From contig NZ_JACZEP010000005.1 of NCBI RefSeq assembly GCF_014863355.1, positions 310,001 through 374,000 on the forward strand: a stretch of 64,000 nt of DNA, written 5' to 3'. Shown here piece by piece: positions 39,956 to 49,337 of this stretch. The notes beneath the pieces are model-generated. The model worked only from the letters and a program-made list of their open reading frames with translations, did not search any database and was not told the DNA's origin. Source of the DNA: Aminobacter carboxidus. GTDB taxonomy: Bacteria > Pseudomonadota > Alphaproteobacteria > Rhizobiales > Rhizobiaceae. Positions within the stretch are counted from its first letter, which is position 1. Every line of letters begins with the position of its first letter. Made by a program: the position numbers and the translations under genes.

Positions 39956-40014
39956 GCCGGCTATTTTGCCTCGCGATGGAAAGGCCCGCAGGGCCGCCGG
40001 AAAATAGTCGGCCG
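39956..40014. repeat. Long imperfect stem-loop upstream of the DUF2493 gene
   Basis: Outer arms GGCCGGCTATTTTGCC (39956-39971) and GGAAAATAGTCGGCC (40000-40014) pair with one mismatch and one bulge. Inside them GGCCC/GGGCC forms a second small hairpin around GCA. It lies about 110 bases before the DUF2493 start in an A+T patch (CTATTTT) within G+C-rich surroundings. It could act in RNA, or in single-stranded DNA during transfer. Confidence 0.6.
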
Positions 40015-40140
40015 CCGCCATTGCCTGGCTGGCTGGACTGTGGGCCGATCGCCCACTCGAAGGCCGAGGCGCGGTCCCATCCGACGGATTGACGCATCCG
40101 CCGAGCACGGCGGCATCGCGCAACACCGTTCACCCGCCGG

Positions 40141-41178
40141 CTATGCTGCCAACGCCATGAAGCGGGCCACGTCCTGCGGTGCGACTTGCAACCGGGCTTC
40201 TGTCCGCAGAGCGTCGATGCCGAGGGTGCGGAGATCCTCGTTGAAGTCGCCAAGCTCGGGCGAAATCACGATCGCCTCGATGCCGACCGCATTCGCCCGT
40301 TCGATCAGGCTGTCGCGCGCCCCGTCGCCAGCCGGATCATTGTCGCGGACGATGTAGAGCCGCCGCAGCGTGTCGGGGAACAAGATGGCGGCGAGATGGG
40401 CTGCGGAGAGCGCCGCCAGCATCGGCATGTCGGGAAGGACCTGCCGGAGCGACAACACGGTCTCGATGCCTTCGCCGGCCGCCATCACCTCGCCACCGAT
40501 GCCGAAGCAGACCGCGTGCCCAAGAAGATCGCCCATTGCCCGCCTCGGCGTGTCGATCGGCGCCTTGTCGCGACGGCGTGGATCGAGCCATGTCCGATGT
40601 GCCCCGGTGATCTTGCCATCGAGACCGGTGACGGCCGCGATCATAGCCGGCCAAGTCTGGGTCGGCGAATGCTCATTGGGCCGATAGTAGCAGTGCGGGT
40701 GGTAATGCAGGCTTCCGGTTCCGCGTATATCCGTAATGCCGCGTTCCCGGAGATACGCCTGTACGATCGTGTTATGGATCGGTTGCGACATCCGGACCAG
40801 CCATCGGGCCGCTTCGGGTGAGCCTTGCGATGCAGGGCTCTGCCGCTGCTGCGCACGAGATTCGGGCTCTGGTGGCGGCATGCTGAGAAAAGTTCGAGCC
40901 TCGTCGGCGACATCCTTGAAGTCGGCCAGGCCACAGCTTTTGCGGATGACATCAATCAGATCACCGTGCTCACCGGTCGCCGCGTCGGTCCATTTGCCGG
41001 CCAGACCCTTCGGCGAGTCCTTCAGGCGCACATACATCGACCGGCCTGGCGTGTTGCGCACGTCGCCCACCAGCCAGTAGCCGCCTTCGCGCCTTCCGTT
41101 GGCGAGGTAGTGCCGGCACACCGCCTCGGCCTGCCGGCCGAGACGGTAGGCTAGATCGGAAGCGTCCTGATATGCCAT
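40141..41178 (-). CDS. Toprim domain (DnaG/primase-like) protein
   Basis: The ATG at 41178 overlaps the stop of the upstream helicase gene (ATGA) and gives 345 residues. The N-terminal half resembles the DUF7146-type region that precedes toprim domains in plasmid proteins (GGYWLVGDVRNTPGRSMYVRLKD, then KWTDAATGEHGDLIDVI). The toprim part has VMAAGEGIETVLSLRQ, with the metal-binding Glu near 237, and RRLYIVRDNDPAGDGARDSL, the D-x-D of the fold. Toprim proteins bind nucleic acid and magnesium; a primase role in making the incoming single strand double-stranded fits the location. No helicase domain is present in this protein. Confidence 0.87.
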   Translation of the reverse strand: MAYQDASDLAYRLGRQAEAVCRHYLANGRREGGYWLVGDVRNTPGRSMYVRLKDSPKGLAGKWTDAATGEHGDLIDVIRKSCGLADFKDVADEARTFLSMPPPEPESRAQQRQSPASQGSPEAARWLVRMSQPIHNTIVQAYLRERGITDIRGTGSLHYHPHCYYRPNEHSPTQTWPAMIAAVTGLDGKITGAHRTWLDPRRRDKAPIDTPRRAMGDLLGHAVCFGIGGEVMAAGEGIETVLSLRQVLPDMPMLAALSAAHLAAILFPDTLRRLYIVRDNDPAGDGARDSLIERANAVGIEAIVISPELGDFNEDLRTLGIDALRTEARLQVAPQDVARFMALAA

Positions 41179-44100
41179 CACGCGGCCTCCCGTTTGGAGA
41201 TGCGCGCCACCGGGAAGGTGTTGAGCAACTTGGCGAGGACGCCGTGCCCGGTCGAGTCTATCGGCACGAAGAAGCGAAGCTTCCACGAAATGATCTCGCT
41301 GAACAGGCCATAAGCCCGCAGACGATCCCGCATGGCCCCGGTGAAATTGGACAGCTCCAGTCGGTGGGCGCTCATGACGCGAGCGCGGCGGAGCTGGAGC
41401 CCGTCGGCGAGATCGAGGATCGTCGTGCCGTCCATCAAGGCGGCGAAAGCCTGCTCAGGGGTTAGCGACGCGGCGCCCGTGGTCACGGCGTTCGCGGCCC
41501 ATGCGGGCGAGACGCGGCGGCCGATGATGCGTTCACCGGCATCGGTCTGGAGCCGATAGACACGGGTCGACTCGTTCGGCAGGCGCTTCCAGATCGGCAA
41601 CAACAACCCCGCGACGATGTGGATCGTGCTGTCGGAAAACTCCGGCACCTCGGCGAGTTCGGCGTCCCAGGCCACTGCGAAGGCAGCGCGATCGGCTTCC
41701 TCCCAATGGCTCTCGTCCATCATGCGCAGCGGCGCGTAGTGCTGCTCCATCGGCCGGATTAGGCAGACGCGGCGCTCGATCTCGCCATCGTCGAGCATCA
41801 TCGACGGCGCGGGAACTGCCAAGGCGGCGCGACCGGAGCGGCCGTTGACCAGCAGGCGCGCCCGTGGATCGGAGAGATGGTCGAGCGCGTCGGCCAGGGT
41901 CGTCGGGCGATTGAGCTCCCGGCGGGTGATAGTGAGCAGACGCGTCTCGGCCCCGGTGCCCGAATGGGTGTGGATCACCTGGCTGTCGGTGACGACGAAG
42001 CTCTCTGCCTGCAGCGTCTCGAGGCCGATGTCATAGACGCCGCTGCGGATCGCGCCCTCGACCTTGGCGGTCAGGAGCTGCTCGAACGCAGTGAAGAGCA
42101 GGCCCTGCAGGTCGATGGTGAGCGCCAGTAGCCGATTGAGGAAGGTGGTGATCGGGGGCAGCTCGTCCTTGATGCCATTGTCGTCCATGAGCTTCAGTCC
42201 GGTGGCAGACTCGAAGCGGTCGAGCGAGCAGCCCGCGACTTTGCCGCGCACGATCAGCAGGTAGAGCTGGCGCAGCGCATCTCGGGCATATGGGCTTTCG
42301 AGATTGTCCTCGGGCCTGAACAGGCCTTGGCCGCCGGTCTGGCGCTGCCCGCGTGTGATGGCGCCGAGCGTGTCGAGCCGGCGCGCGATTGTCGAGAGAA
42401 AGCGCTTCTCGGCCTTCACGTCGCTGGCGATGGGCCGGAAGAGTGGCGGCTGCGCCTGATTGGTCCGGTTGGTGCGGCCGAGCCCCTGGATCGCGGCATC
42501 GGCCTTCCAGCCCGGCTCCAAGAGATAGTGGATGCGCAGGCGCTGATTCCTGACTGCGAGGTCCGCGTGATAGCTGCGGCCTGTGCCACCGGCATCGGAG
42601 AAGACAAGGACGCGCTTCTTGTCGTCCATGAAGGCGGCCGCCTCGGCGAGATTGGCTGACGCCGCCCGGCTCTCGACTGTTAGGCGCGCGCCCTTGCGCA
42701 CCACACGGCGCGACCGGCCGGTGATCTCGGCGACGACGTCAGTGCCGAAGCGCTGGACGATTTGGTCAAGCGCACCGGGCACGGGCTCAAGCGATGCGAG
42801 CCGTTCGATCAGCTCTTCGCGACGGGCGACCGCTTCCTGGCTCTCGACGGGCTGGCCGTCCCGATAGACCGGCCGCGACGACAGATTGCCTTCGCTGTCG
42901 GAGAACGGTTCATAGAGCTGCACCGGGAAGGAATGGGCGAGATAGTCGAGGACGTACTCGCGCGGGGTGATGTCGACGTGCACGTCGTTCCACTCCTCGG
43001 TGGGGATTTCGGCCAGGCGCCGTTCCATCAGCGCTTCGCCGGTCGAGACGATCTGGATGACGGCGGTGTGCCCGTCCGCCAAGTCCCGTTCGATGGAACG
43101 GATCAGCGTCGGGGTCTTCATGCTGGTCAGCAGATGGCCGAAGAAGCGCTGCTTGGCGCTTTCGAAGGCCGAGCGTGCGGCCGACTTCGCCTGCGGGTTC
43201 AGCGTGCCGCTGTCGCCGGTGATGTTGGCAGCCTGCATTGCCGCGTCGAGATGATTGTGGATGATCGCGAAGGCGCCGGCATAGGCGTCATAGATGCGGG
43301 TCTGGTCGGGCGTGAGTTGATGCTCGACTAGCTCGTACTCGACGCCGTCATAGGAGAGCGACCGGGCCGTGTAGAGGCCGAGCGAGCGAAGGTCGCGAGC
43401 GAGAACCTCCATGGCCGCGACGCCGCCATTCTCCACCGCCTCGACGAATTCGGCGCGAGCAGCGAACGGCAAATCGTCGCCGCCCCACAGACCGAGCCGC
43501 TGGGCATAGGCAAGATTGTGGACGGTGGTCGCACCCGTCGCCGAGACGTAGACGACGCGGGCGTTCGGGAGCGCGTGCTGGAGTCGGAGGCCCGCACGAC
43601 CCTGCTGTGACGGGGCCACATCGCCCCGGCTTCCCTTGCCGCCGCCGGCGTTCTGCATCGCGTGGGACTCGTCGAAAATGATCACTCCGTTGAAATCGGA
43701 GCCCAACCATTCGACGATCTGCTTGACGCGCGAAAGCTTGCTCCCGCGGTCATCGGACCGTAGCGTGGCATAGGTGGTGAATAGGACGCCTTCGTTCAGC
43801 CGAATGGACGTCCCCTGCGGGAAGCGCGACAGCGGCGTGACCAGCAGACGTTCCATTCCGAGGGCAGCCCAGTCGCGTTGCGCGTCTTCGAGCAGCTTGT
43901 CCGACTTCGAGATCCAGACGGCTTTGCAGCGGCCCTGGAGCCAGTTATCCAGAATAATACCGGCCGACTGGCGGCCCTTGCCGGCGCCGGTGCCGTCGCC
44001 GAGCATGAAGCCCCGGCGGAAGCGGATGGCGTTGGGCGTATCGTCCGGCGCGGCGGTGACGAGATCGCCAGTCTCATCCACGGTCCAGACGCCGGCGAGA

Positions 44101-45500
44101 TATTCGCCGTGGGCCTCGCCGGCGTAGATCAGCGTCTCGAGCTGGGCGTCGGACAGGACGCCATCGGAGACGATCGCGGTCGGAAGCATCGGACGGTAGC
44201 TCGGCTTGGGCGGCGCGACCGACGCCATGGCGGCCGATTGAACCAGCTTGGTGGGATGAGGCTGAGCGTCCGTGATTCGGATCGACTGAAGCGTATAGGG
44301 CTCATAGATCGAGTCCGACAGACGGCCGCCGTCGGGCGGCGTCCAGTCCACGGTTTCATAGGCGAGCGGCACGCCCTCGATCTGCGCGATGCGACTGGCG
44401 GGCGCGGTGGACGCGGCCCGGGCGAGATAGCCGCGCACCGTGCGCAAGGCGCCGTCGGCCGTGGCCTTCGGAAGCGTCGCGGCCATCCGAGCCGGAACGT
44501 CCCGCTCGATCCAGGCGAGCAGCGTCGCCACATCCGGTGCCACACCGGCGGAATCCGGGAGGCGCCTGGGGTCTTCGGCCGGGGCTTTGTCAATGACGGT
44601 CAGGCGCGTGCCGATGGTCGTACCGTGCTTGGCATAGACCGAGCCCGCGACGGCGGACGTGAACATGACGCGGCCGCGCTCCTGCAGACGGACAAAGCTG
44701 TCCCGCCCCGCCGGCAGCTCGGGCGAGAAGTTCGCGCCGGTGATCGCCACCAGCCGGCCGCCGGGCGCGAGCCGCGCCAGCGCCGAGGCGATGTGGCGAT
44801 AGGCGGCGTCGGCCACGCGTCCAGAGACATTCGCCATAACCGAGAACGGCGGGTTCATGATCACGACGCTGGGGATGGCGCTGCGATCGAGGTGATCGTC
44901 GATCTGGGCGGCGTCGAAGCGCGTGACGGCAATGGCCGGAAAGAGAGATGTGAGCAGATCGGCGCGGGTTTCGGCCAGCTCGTTGAGGATGAGATTGGAA
45001 CCGACCACCTCCGCGAAGATCGCGAGCAGGCCGGTGCCGGCCGAAGGCTCCAGGACCCGGTCGGCGGGTGTGAGCGATGCGGCGGTCAGCGCAGCCAGGC
45101 CAAGCGGGATCGGCGTCGAGAATTGCTGGAATGTCTGTGCCTCCTCGGACCGGCGCGTATGCGTCGGCAGCAGGCCGGCGATCTTGGTCAAAGCGGCGAG
45201 CCGTGCAGCCGGAGACGCGGTTTTACGGAAAAGCGCCCTTCCGTATTTCCGGACGAACATGACAGTGGCCGCCTCGCAGGCGTCATATGCCGTCTTCCAG
45301 TCCCAGGCGCCTGTTGCGTCGGACGTGCCGAAAGCCTGCTCCATAGCGGCGCGCACGGTCGCGGCATCGACCGGGCTGCCTTGTTCAAGATGTGGAAGGA
45401 GAAATCCCGCAGCGGCCATGGTGGCGGCGACCGGAGGCGTATCGGGAACGAGCGTAAGTGAGGCCGCCGGAGCGGCTCCGGGGATCGGGGCGTGAAGCAT
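41178..45500 (-). CDS. Strawberry-notch-like fusion of methyltransferase and SF2 helicase
   Basis: The 1440-residue protein joins an N-terminal N6-adenine-methyltransferase-like domain and a strawberry-notch SF2 helicase. Motif I VLEPSAGTGLL lies near residue 147 and the catalytic VIMNPPFS near 213. The helicase has Walker A GDGTGAGKGRQ near 498, Walker B/DExH IIFDESHAMQNA near 607 and motif VI GLGRTNRTNQAQPP near 1003. A C-terminal extension of about 400 residues follows. Such giant fusions are typical of alphaproteobacterial plasmids and phages. Roles in protecting or remodelling incoming DNA have been suggested but not shown. The leader carries a GACGGG/CCCGTC hairpin, and a toprim gene overlaps its 3' end. 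Confidence 0.92.
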   Translation of the reverse strand: MLHAPIPGAAPAASLTLVPDTPPVAATMAAAGFLLPHLEQGSPVDAATVRAAMEQAFGTSDATGAWDWKTAYDACEAATVMFVRKYGRALFRKTASPAARLAALTKIAGLLPTHTRRSEEAQTFQQFSTPIPLGLAALTAASLTPADRVLEPSAGTGLLAIFAEVVGSNLILNELAETRADLLTSLFPAIAVTRFDAAQIDDHLDRSAIPSVVIMNPPFSVMANVSGRVADAAYRHIASALARLAPGGRLVAITGANFSPELPAGRDSFVRLQERGRVMFTSAVAGSVYAKHGTTIGTRLTVIDKAPAEDPRRLPDSAGVAPDVATLLAWIERDVPARMAATLPKATADGALRTVRGYLARAASTAPASRIAQIEGVPLAYETVDWTPPDGGRLSDSIYEPYTLQSIRITDAQPHPTKLVQSAAMASVAPPKPSYRPMLPTAIVSDGVLSDAQLETLIYAGEAHGEYLAGVWTVDETGDLVTAAPDDTPNAIRFRRGFMLGDGTGAGKGRQSAGIILDNWLQGRCKAVWISKSDKLLEDAQRDWAALGMERLLVTPLSRFPQGTSIRLNEGVLFTTYATLRSDDRGSKLSRVKQIVEWLGSDFNGVIIFDESHAMQNAGGGKGSRGDVAPSQQGRAGLRLQHALPNARVVYVSATGATTVHNLAYAQRLGLWGGDDLPFAARAEFVEAVENGGVAAMEVLARDLRSLGLYTARSLSYDGVEYELVEHQLTPDQTRIYDAYAGAFAIIHNHLDAAMQAANITGDSGTLNPQAKSAARSAFESAKQRFFGHLLTSMKTPTLIRSIERDLADGHTAVIQIVSTGEALMERRLAEIPTEEWNDVHVDITPREYVLDYLAHSFPVQLYEPFSDSEGNLSSRPVYRDGQPVESQEAVARREELIERLASLEPVPGALDQIVQRFGTDVVAEITGRSRRVVRKGARLTVESRAASANLAEAAAFMDDKKRVLVFSDAGGTGRSYHADLAVRNQRLRIHYLLEPGWKADAAIQGLGRTNRTNQAQPPLFRPIASDVKAEKRFLSTIARRLDTLGAITRGQRQTGGQGLFRPEDNLESPYARDALRQLYLLIVRGKVAGCSLDRFESATGLKLMDDNGIKDELPPITTFLNRLLALTIDLQGLLFTAFEQLLTAKVEGAIRSGVYDIGLETLQAESFVVTDSQVIHTHSGTGAETRLLTITRRELNRPTTLADALDHLSDPRARLLVNGRSGRAALAVPAPSMMLDDGEIERRVCLIRPMEQHYAPLRMMDESHWEEADRAAFAVAWDAELAEVPEFSDSTIHIVAGLLLPIWKRLPNESTRVYRLQTDAGERIIGRRVSPAWAANAVTTGAASLTPEQAFAALMDGTTILDLADGLQLRRARVMSAHRLELSNFTGAMRDRLRAYGLFSEIISWKLRFFVPIDSTGHGVLAKLLNTFPVARISKREAA

Positions 45501-45560
45501 GGAGGTTACCTCGGAGAGCGGGATACGTACGAGCCGGACCAGCGCGCTCTCTCTCGACCG

Positions 45561-45578
45561 GACGGGCTCAAACCCGTC
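45561..45578 (-). promoter_or_regulatory. Leader hairpin of the strawberry-notch gene
   Basis: GACGGG-TTTGAG-CCCGTC on the coding (minus) strand, 60 bases before the ATG. It is followed by the purine-rich GGTCGAGAGAGAG and preceded by the box AGAGTGAGAG (45588-45597). The same elements recur in the leaders of the ParB-like and DUF932 genes. Confidence 0.6.
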
Positions 45579-45788
45579 CCCGCCGTCCTCTCACTCTGGT
45601 GCGGTCGGCGCCCGGCTCGTCCCGCATGCCGGCGGCTGCGATGCGTCGCCCGTGGCGGCGTCGACCTCGACATCCACTGGAACGAGTAGCTGGAAGACGT
45701 CGCGGCGGGGCGTCGGAATGGATTGCGATATGGCGCAGCCCCTTCGACAGCAACGGGCGGAGCGGCCGAAACCGCTCCGCGGGTGCGC

Positions 45789-47912
45789 TCACTCGGCCGC
45801 AGCGAGGTGGAGTTCCTCGTTTTCGACGGTGTCCTTCTCGTCATCGCCCGCGAGGAAGTCAGGCAGCGCGGCGCCTTCTTCATCGCCACCGGCCAAAATG
45901 TCCGGGATTGCCGCTTCGGGTTCAGCGGCCAGCCGCAGCGGCTCCGGCAGCCAGCCGATGTCCGCCAACAGGCGTTCAGCCTCCTTGGCCATGTCGCCCT
46001 TTTTCAGATGGTCAATGAGTTGCGCGGCCTGTTCGCCGGCCCCTTCGCGGACCGCCTGAAGGATGCGGGACTTGGTGACCCGACCAAGATAGTTGCCGAC
46101 GGTCGGACGCCAGCCAACGTCCACCATGTCGAGGCCGGTTGCGCGGGCGAGCCGATCGGCCTGGTTAAGCCGCTTGTCGAGGCCATGCTGCGAGACGCCG
46201 TTGCCGCTATACGGGTTCGGCTTCTCGTAGAGCGCGTTGACACCGTAGCTCACGCAATGTGCCAGAAGCGCCATGCAGCTCGTGTCGTCGAGCGCCACCA
46301 GCCAGTCCCACAGCAAGTCGTCCTCGGCAGGGATGTCGCCCGCCCAGGCCTCGTGGCGCTCGTGCACCGCGCGGGCCGACGGGCTGTCCTTCAACGTCTC
46401 GTCCTGCACCGGGAAGAAAACGTGACTGACCGAGGCCTCCATAGCACCCTTGTACATGCGATGCTGGAAGGCGTCGGAGACCAGCTTGTGCAGCAGCGCG
46501 GTTATCGCGACATGCGGGTTGTCCGCTAGCGCATTGCGCAGTGCCAGGGTGCGATGGGCCGTCAGCTCGGTGACGAGGCGATCGGGCAGCGGCTTGATCA
46601 CATCGTCCTCGTCGTCCTCCGGTTCGGCGGGTTGGCCGCCGCTCGTGATGACGGCCCGCTGCACGGCGGGCTCGGCCGGATCGCCGCCGGTCTCGACGTT
46701 GGTTTCGCCCTCCGGGAGGATCGGCGCTTCGTCCTCGGCCCGCACATAGCCGCGATCAATGTGGAGACCGCCGTCATGGGCGATGCTGATAAACACACCA
46801 GCGCGGGCGATGTCGTCTGCCTCGAAGCGCACCGGTCGGGTCTCGAAGGCGGCGAGCGCCATCTCGATCTCGCCAACCCGCTGGCCGACATCGTCGGCCA
46901 GTTCGTCGGCGCCTTCATTTTCCACGTTGAGCTTATGGTTTTCCGCGTTGAGCGCTTCGATTGTCGCCTGCTCCTCAGCTGACAGGTCAAGCGGTTCGCA
47001 CCGCAGCTCGCGCAGGCCGCGCGTCGCGTCATAGGGGAAGCTGACCGCGACCTCGATCCACTTCCAGCCTTCGGCGGCGATCTCCTCGGCCGTGGCATTC
47101 AGCTTCTCGGCGACCAGGCGGTCGAGCAGCGCCGGGTCCTGCAACCAGCCGCCATCATCGGACTGAAAGAGATCACGCATTATGACGCCGCCAGCGGCCT
47201 CGTAGGCCGCAACGCCGACGAAGATGGCCCGCTTGTCCGAGGCGCGCACCGTGGTCTCGGTCAGCATACGCCGGATCTGGTAGGGCTCCTTCGACCAGGC
47301 GCCCTTGATAGCCTCCCAGACCTGTTCCTGTCGGGCGTGGTCGTTCGACACCGTGAACGCCATGAGCAGTTCCAGCGTCATGCCGTCCTCGACATAGACA
47401 TCGAGCAACGCGGGCGATACGGACGCCAGCCGCAGTCGCTGCTTGACCACCTGGGCTGGCACGAAGAAGGCGGCTGCGATCTCCGCCTCGCTCATGCCCT
47501 TGTCGCGCATGTCCTGGAAGGCGCGGAACTGGTCAAGGGGATGAAGGGGCGCACGCTCGATATTCTCGGCGAGCGAGACCTCTTCGGCGAGGATGCCGCT
47601 GTCGCGCTCGCGAACGACGCAAGGGACTGGCGCGATCTTGGCAAGGCGCTTTTGCTTGACCAGCAGCTCCAGCGCCCGGAAACGGCGGCCGCCAGCGGGC
47701 ACCTCGAACATGCCGGTCTCGCCACCCTCGGCGCCAACCACCGGGAAGACGCTGAGGCTCTGGATTAGGCCCCGCCGGGCAATCGAGGCTGCCAGGTCCT
47801 CGATCGAGACGCCGGCTTTCACGCGCCGGACGTTAGACTGGCTCAGAACCAGCTTGTTGAAGGGAATGTCGCGCGAGGACGACAGGACGATCTTTTGAGT
47901 TGCAGTAGCCAC
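45789..47912 (-). CDS. ParB/RepB/Spo0J family nuclease-like protein, large plasmid type
   Basis: A GTG at 47912, nine bases after GGAG, gives 707 residues, much longer than partition ParB (about 300). The N-terminal ParB/Srx domain has SQSNVRRVKAGVSIEDLAASI, the arginine patch VPAGGRRFRALELL near residue 75 and SLAENIERAPLHPLDQFRAF near 115. A ParB-type helix-turn-helix (MSEAEIAAAFFVPAQVVKQRLRLA) follows. The long C-terminal half is acidic and unique. Because no parA is adjacent, this is unlikely to be a segregation protein. Relatives encoded beside DUF932 and strawberry-notch genes are plasmid proteins of unknown function, possibly CTP-dependent DNA clamps or nucleases. Confidence 0.9.
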   Translation of the reverse strand: MATATQKIVLSSSRDIPFNKLVLSQSNVRRVKAGVSIEDLAASIARRGLIQSLSVFPVVGAEGGETGMFEVPAGGRRFRALELLVKQKRLAKIAPVPCVVRERDSGILAEEVSLAENIERAPLHPLDQFRAFQDMRDKGMSEAEIAAAFFVPAQVVKQRLRLASVSPALLDVYVEDGMTLELLMAFTVSNDHARQEQVWEAIKGAWSKEPYQIRRMLTETTVRASDKRAIFVGVAAYEAAGGVIMRDLFQSDDGGWLQDPALLDRLVAEKLNATAEEIAAEGWKWIEVAVSFPYDATRGLRELRCEPLDLSAEEQATIEALNAENHKLNVENEGADELADDVGQRVGEIEMALAAFETRPVRFEADDIARAGVFISIAHDGGLHIDRGYVRAEDEAPILPEGETNVETGGDPAEPAVQRAVITSGGQPAEPEDDEDDVIKPLPDRLVTELTAHRTLALRNALADNPHVAITALLHKLVSDAFQHRMYKGAMEASVSHVFFPVQDETLKDSPSARAVHERHEAWAGDIPAEDDLLWDWLVALDDTSCMALLAHCVSYGVNALYEKPNPYSGNGVSQHGLDKRLNQADRLARATGLDMVDVGWRPTVGNYLGRVTKSRILQAVREGAGEQAAQLIDHLKKGDMAKEAERLLADIGWLPEPLRLAAEPEAAIPDILAGGDEEGAALPDFLAGDDEKDTVENEELHLAAAE

Positions 47913-47927
47913 CGGGATTTACTCCGC

Positions 47928-47968
47928 GACGGGCGGCCGAGAGCCTCTCTCTCGACCTCCAACCCGTC
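47928..47968 (-). promoter_or_regulatory. Leader stem-loop of the ParB-like gene
   Basis: On the coding strand the outer arms GACGGG and CCCGTC enclose an inner hairpin GAGAG-AGAGG-CTCTC. The structure ends eight bases before the GGAG ribosome region, followed by the GTG start at 47912. Loop AGAGG and both stems are repeated in the DUF932 leader. Confidence 0.68.
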
Positions 47969-48086
47969 ACGAAACAAAGCGCGGCCCTCTTCCTCTCAAG
48001 GGGGCAGCGCCACGGTCCGGCGAACATGAAAGACACTGAGGCGCAAAGCCGGAGACGCGGAAAAACGCATCTCCGGCTTGCCCCAA

Positions 48087-49283
48087 TCAGGCCGCTCGGT
48101 CGAGCAGCTTCTTGGCTTTGGCCTCCATGTCGAGGCGGGCGTCCTGATGCGGCTTGTCGCGGGCGACGGCAGTGATGCCCTGCACGAAGTCGAAGATGCT
48201 CTCAGGCGGGCGACCTTCCTCGGCCAGCACCGTGTCGATGATCTTGCGGGTCTCGACCTTGGAGAACCCGCGCCGGCGAAGGAAGTCGGTGCGGTCTTCG
48301 TCGGTGCGTGCAACGATCCGTTCACGGGCTGCTTTGATGCCATTGACGAAGGGCATGGGCGACGAGTTTGCAAAGTTGAGAAGCGCTGGCGCGGCCTCGT
48401 GCGCGAAGCGGTTTGCGGCATATTTGGAGTGGCGGATTGTGATTTCCTCAAAATTCTCCACGCCCCACAGATTCCGATTCTGGCACACGGCCCGGAGATA
48501 GAAGCTCGCCATGCCGAGCGTTTTCGCCCCGACCTCGGAATTCCAGCAGTAGAAGCCGCGGAAATAGAGGTCGGGTGAACCGTCCGGCAGGCGGCCGGCC
48601 TCGATCGGGTTCAGGTCGTCGACGAGGAAGAGAAAGACATCGCGGTCCGAGGCGTAGAGCGTCGTCGTATCCTTGGTGATGTCAACGCGGGGATTGTACG
48701 TCTCTGTCGACCAGTCAAGCACCCCCGGCACTTTCCAGCGGGTATCGCCCGTACCGTTGCCGGCGATGCGCTGCACAGCCTCGACCAGCTCATGATCGTA
48801 GATGCGGCCATAATCGGGCCCGGTGACGGCGCGCAGTTCGACCCGACTGCCATCGGTTTCAAGTGTCTTGATTTGTTCGACCCGGTTCGAGGTCAGGCCG
48901 TACTGTAGGTTGATGCCAGCGAGCGCGGCCGGAAGCTGGCGCAGATAGGCGGCTGGTGCTCCGACCAAGCTCACGAGCTGGCCAAAAGACCAGTGCGTCG
49001 GTGCGATCGGCAGATCAGTTCCGGGCAGGATTAACGCCAGCCGTTCGGGGTCGCTCCTGTTCGCCTCCACATGGATGAGGGCGCTCTCCACCACGCGGGT
49101 CCGGCTGCGCTCGGCACGATCGCGGACCGAGAGAGCCAGCTCGGACAGTGAGAGATAGCGCTCGTCAGCCGGGCGCGAGAACCACTCCGAGGAGACGCGC
49201 GCAACCCGCTCCCCGCGTGCGACATCAACCTTGTAACCACCTCTCGTATCACGGCGCGCATAAGGAACTGTAACCTGGGTCAT
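48087..49283 (-). CDS. DUF932 family protein
   Basis: The ATG at 49283 (MTQVTVPYARRDTRGGYKV) is chosen because GGAG lies nine bases upstream, exactly as in the ParB-like leader; an ATG at 49298 is an alternative. The 398-residue protein carries the DUF932 pattern ALILPGTDLPIAPTHWSFGQLVSLVGAPAAYLRQLP, then RWKVPGVLDWSTETYNPRVDITKDTTTLYASDRDVFLFLVDD. DUF932 proteins are frequent on plasmids and phages and have no settled function. It is the last and outermost gene of the minus-strand block next to the tra region and has the same kind of leader as the ParB-like and strawberry-notch genes. Confidence 0.9.
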   Translation of the reverse strand: MTQVTVPYARRDTRGGYKVDVARGERVARVSSEWFSRPADERYLSLSELALSVRDRAERSRTRVVESALIHVEANRSDPERLALILPGTDLPIAPTHWSFGQLVSLVGAPAAYLRQLPAALAGINLQYGLTSNRVEQIKTLETDGSRVELRAVTGPDYGRIYDHELVEAVQRIAGNGTGDTRWKVPGVLDWSTETYNPRVDITKDTTTLYASDRDVFLFLVDDLNPIEAGRLPDGSPDLYFRGFYCWNSEVGAKTLGMASFYLRAVCQNRNLWGVENFEEITIRHSKYAANRFAHEAAPALLNFANSSPMPFVNGIKAARERIVARTDEDRTDFLRRRGFSKVETRKIIDTVLAEEGRPPESIFDFVQGITAVARDKPHQDARLDMEAKAKKLLDRAA

Positions 49284-49298
49284 GTGATCAAACTCCAT

Positions 49299-49337
49299 GA
49301 CGGGCCCCAGAGACCTCTTCTCCAGCCTCAACCCGTC
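49299..49337 (-). promoter_or_regulatory. Leader stem-loop of the DUF932 gene
   Basis: On the coding strand GACGGG and CCCGTC enclose the inner hairpin GAGA-AGAGG-TCTC. The motif AGAGTGAGAG (49356-49365) lies 18 bases upstream and is identical to that in the strawberry-notch leader. The structure is followed by ATGGAGTTTGATCAC and the ATG at 49283. Confidence 0.68.

Noticed and set aside
43878..45461. 527-codon plus-strand frame opposite the strawberry-notch gene
   Set aside because: Shadow frame with low-complexity Arg/Gly-rich translation and no ribosome site.
45789..47912. ParB-like gene as a partition (parAB) system
   Set aside because: The protein is more than twice normal ParB length and no parA or parS-like repeats are adjacent.
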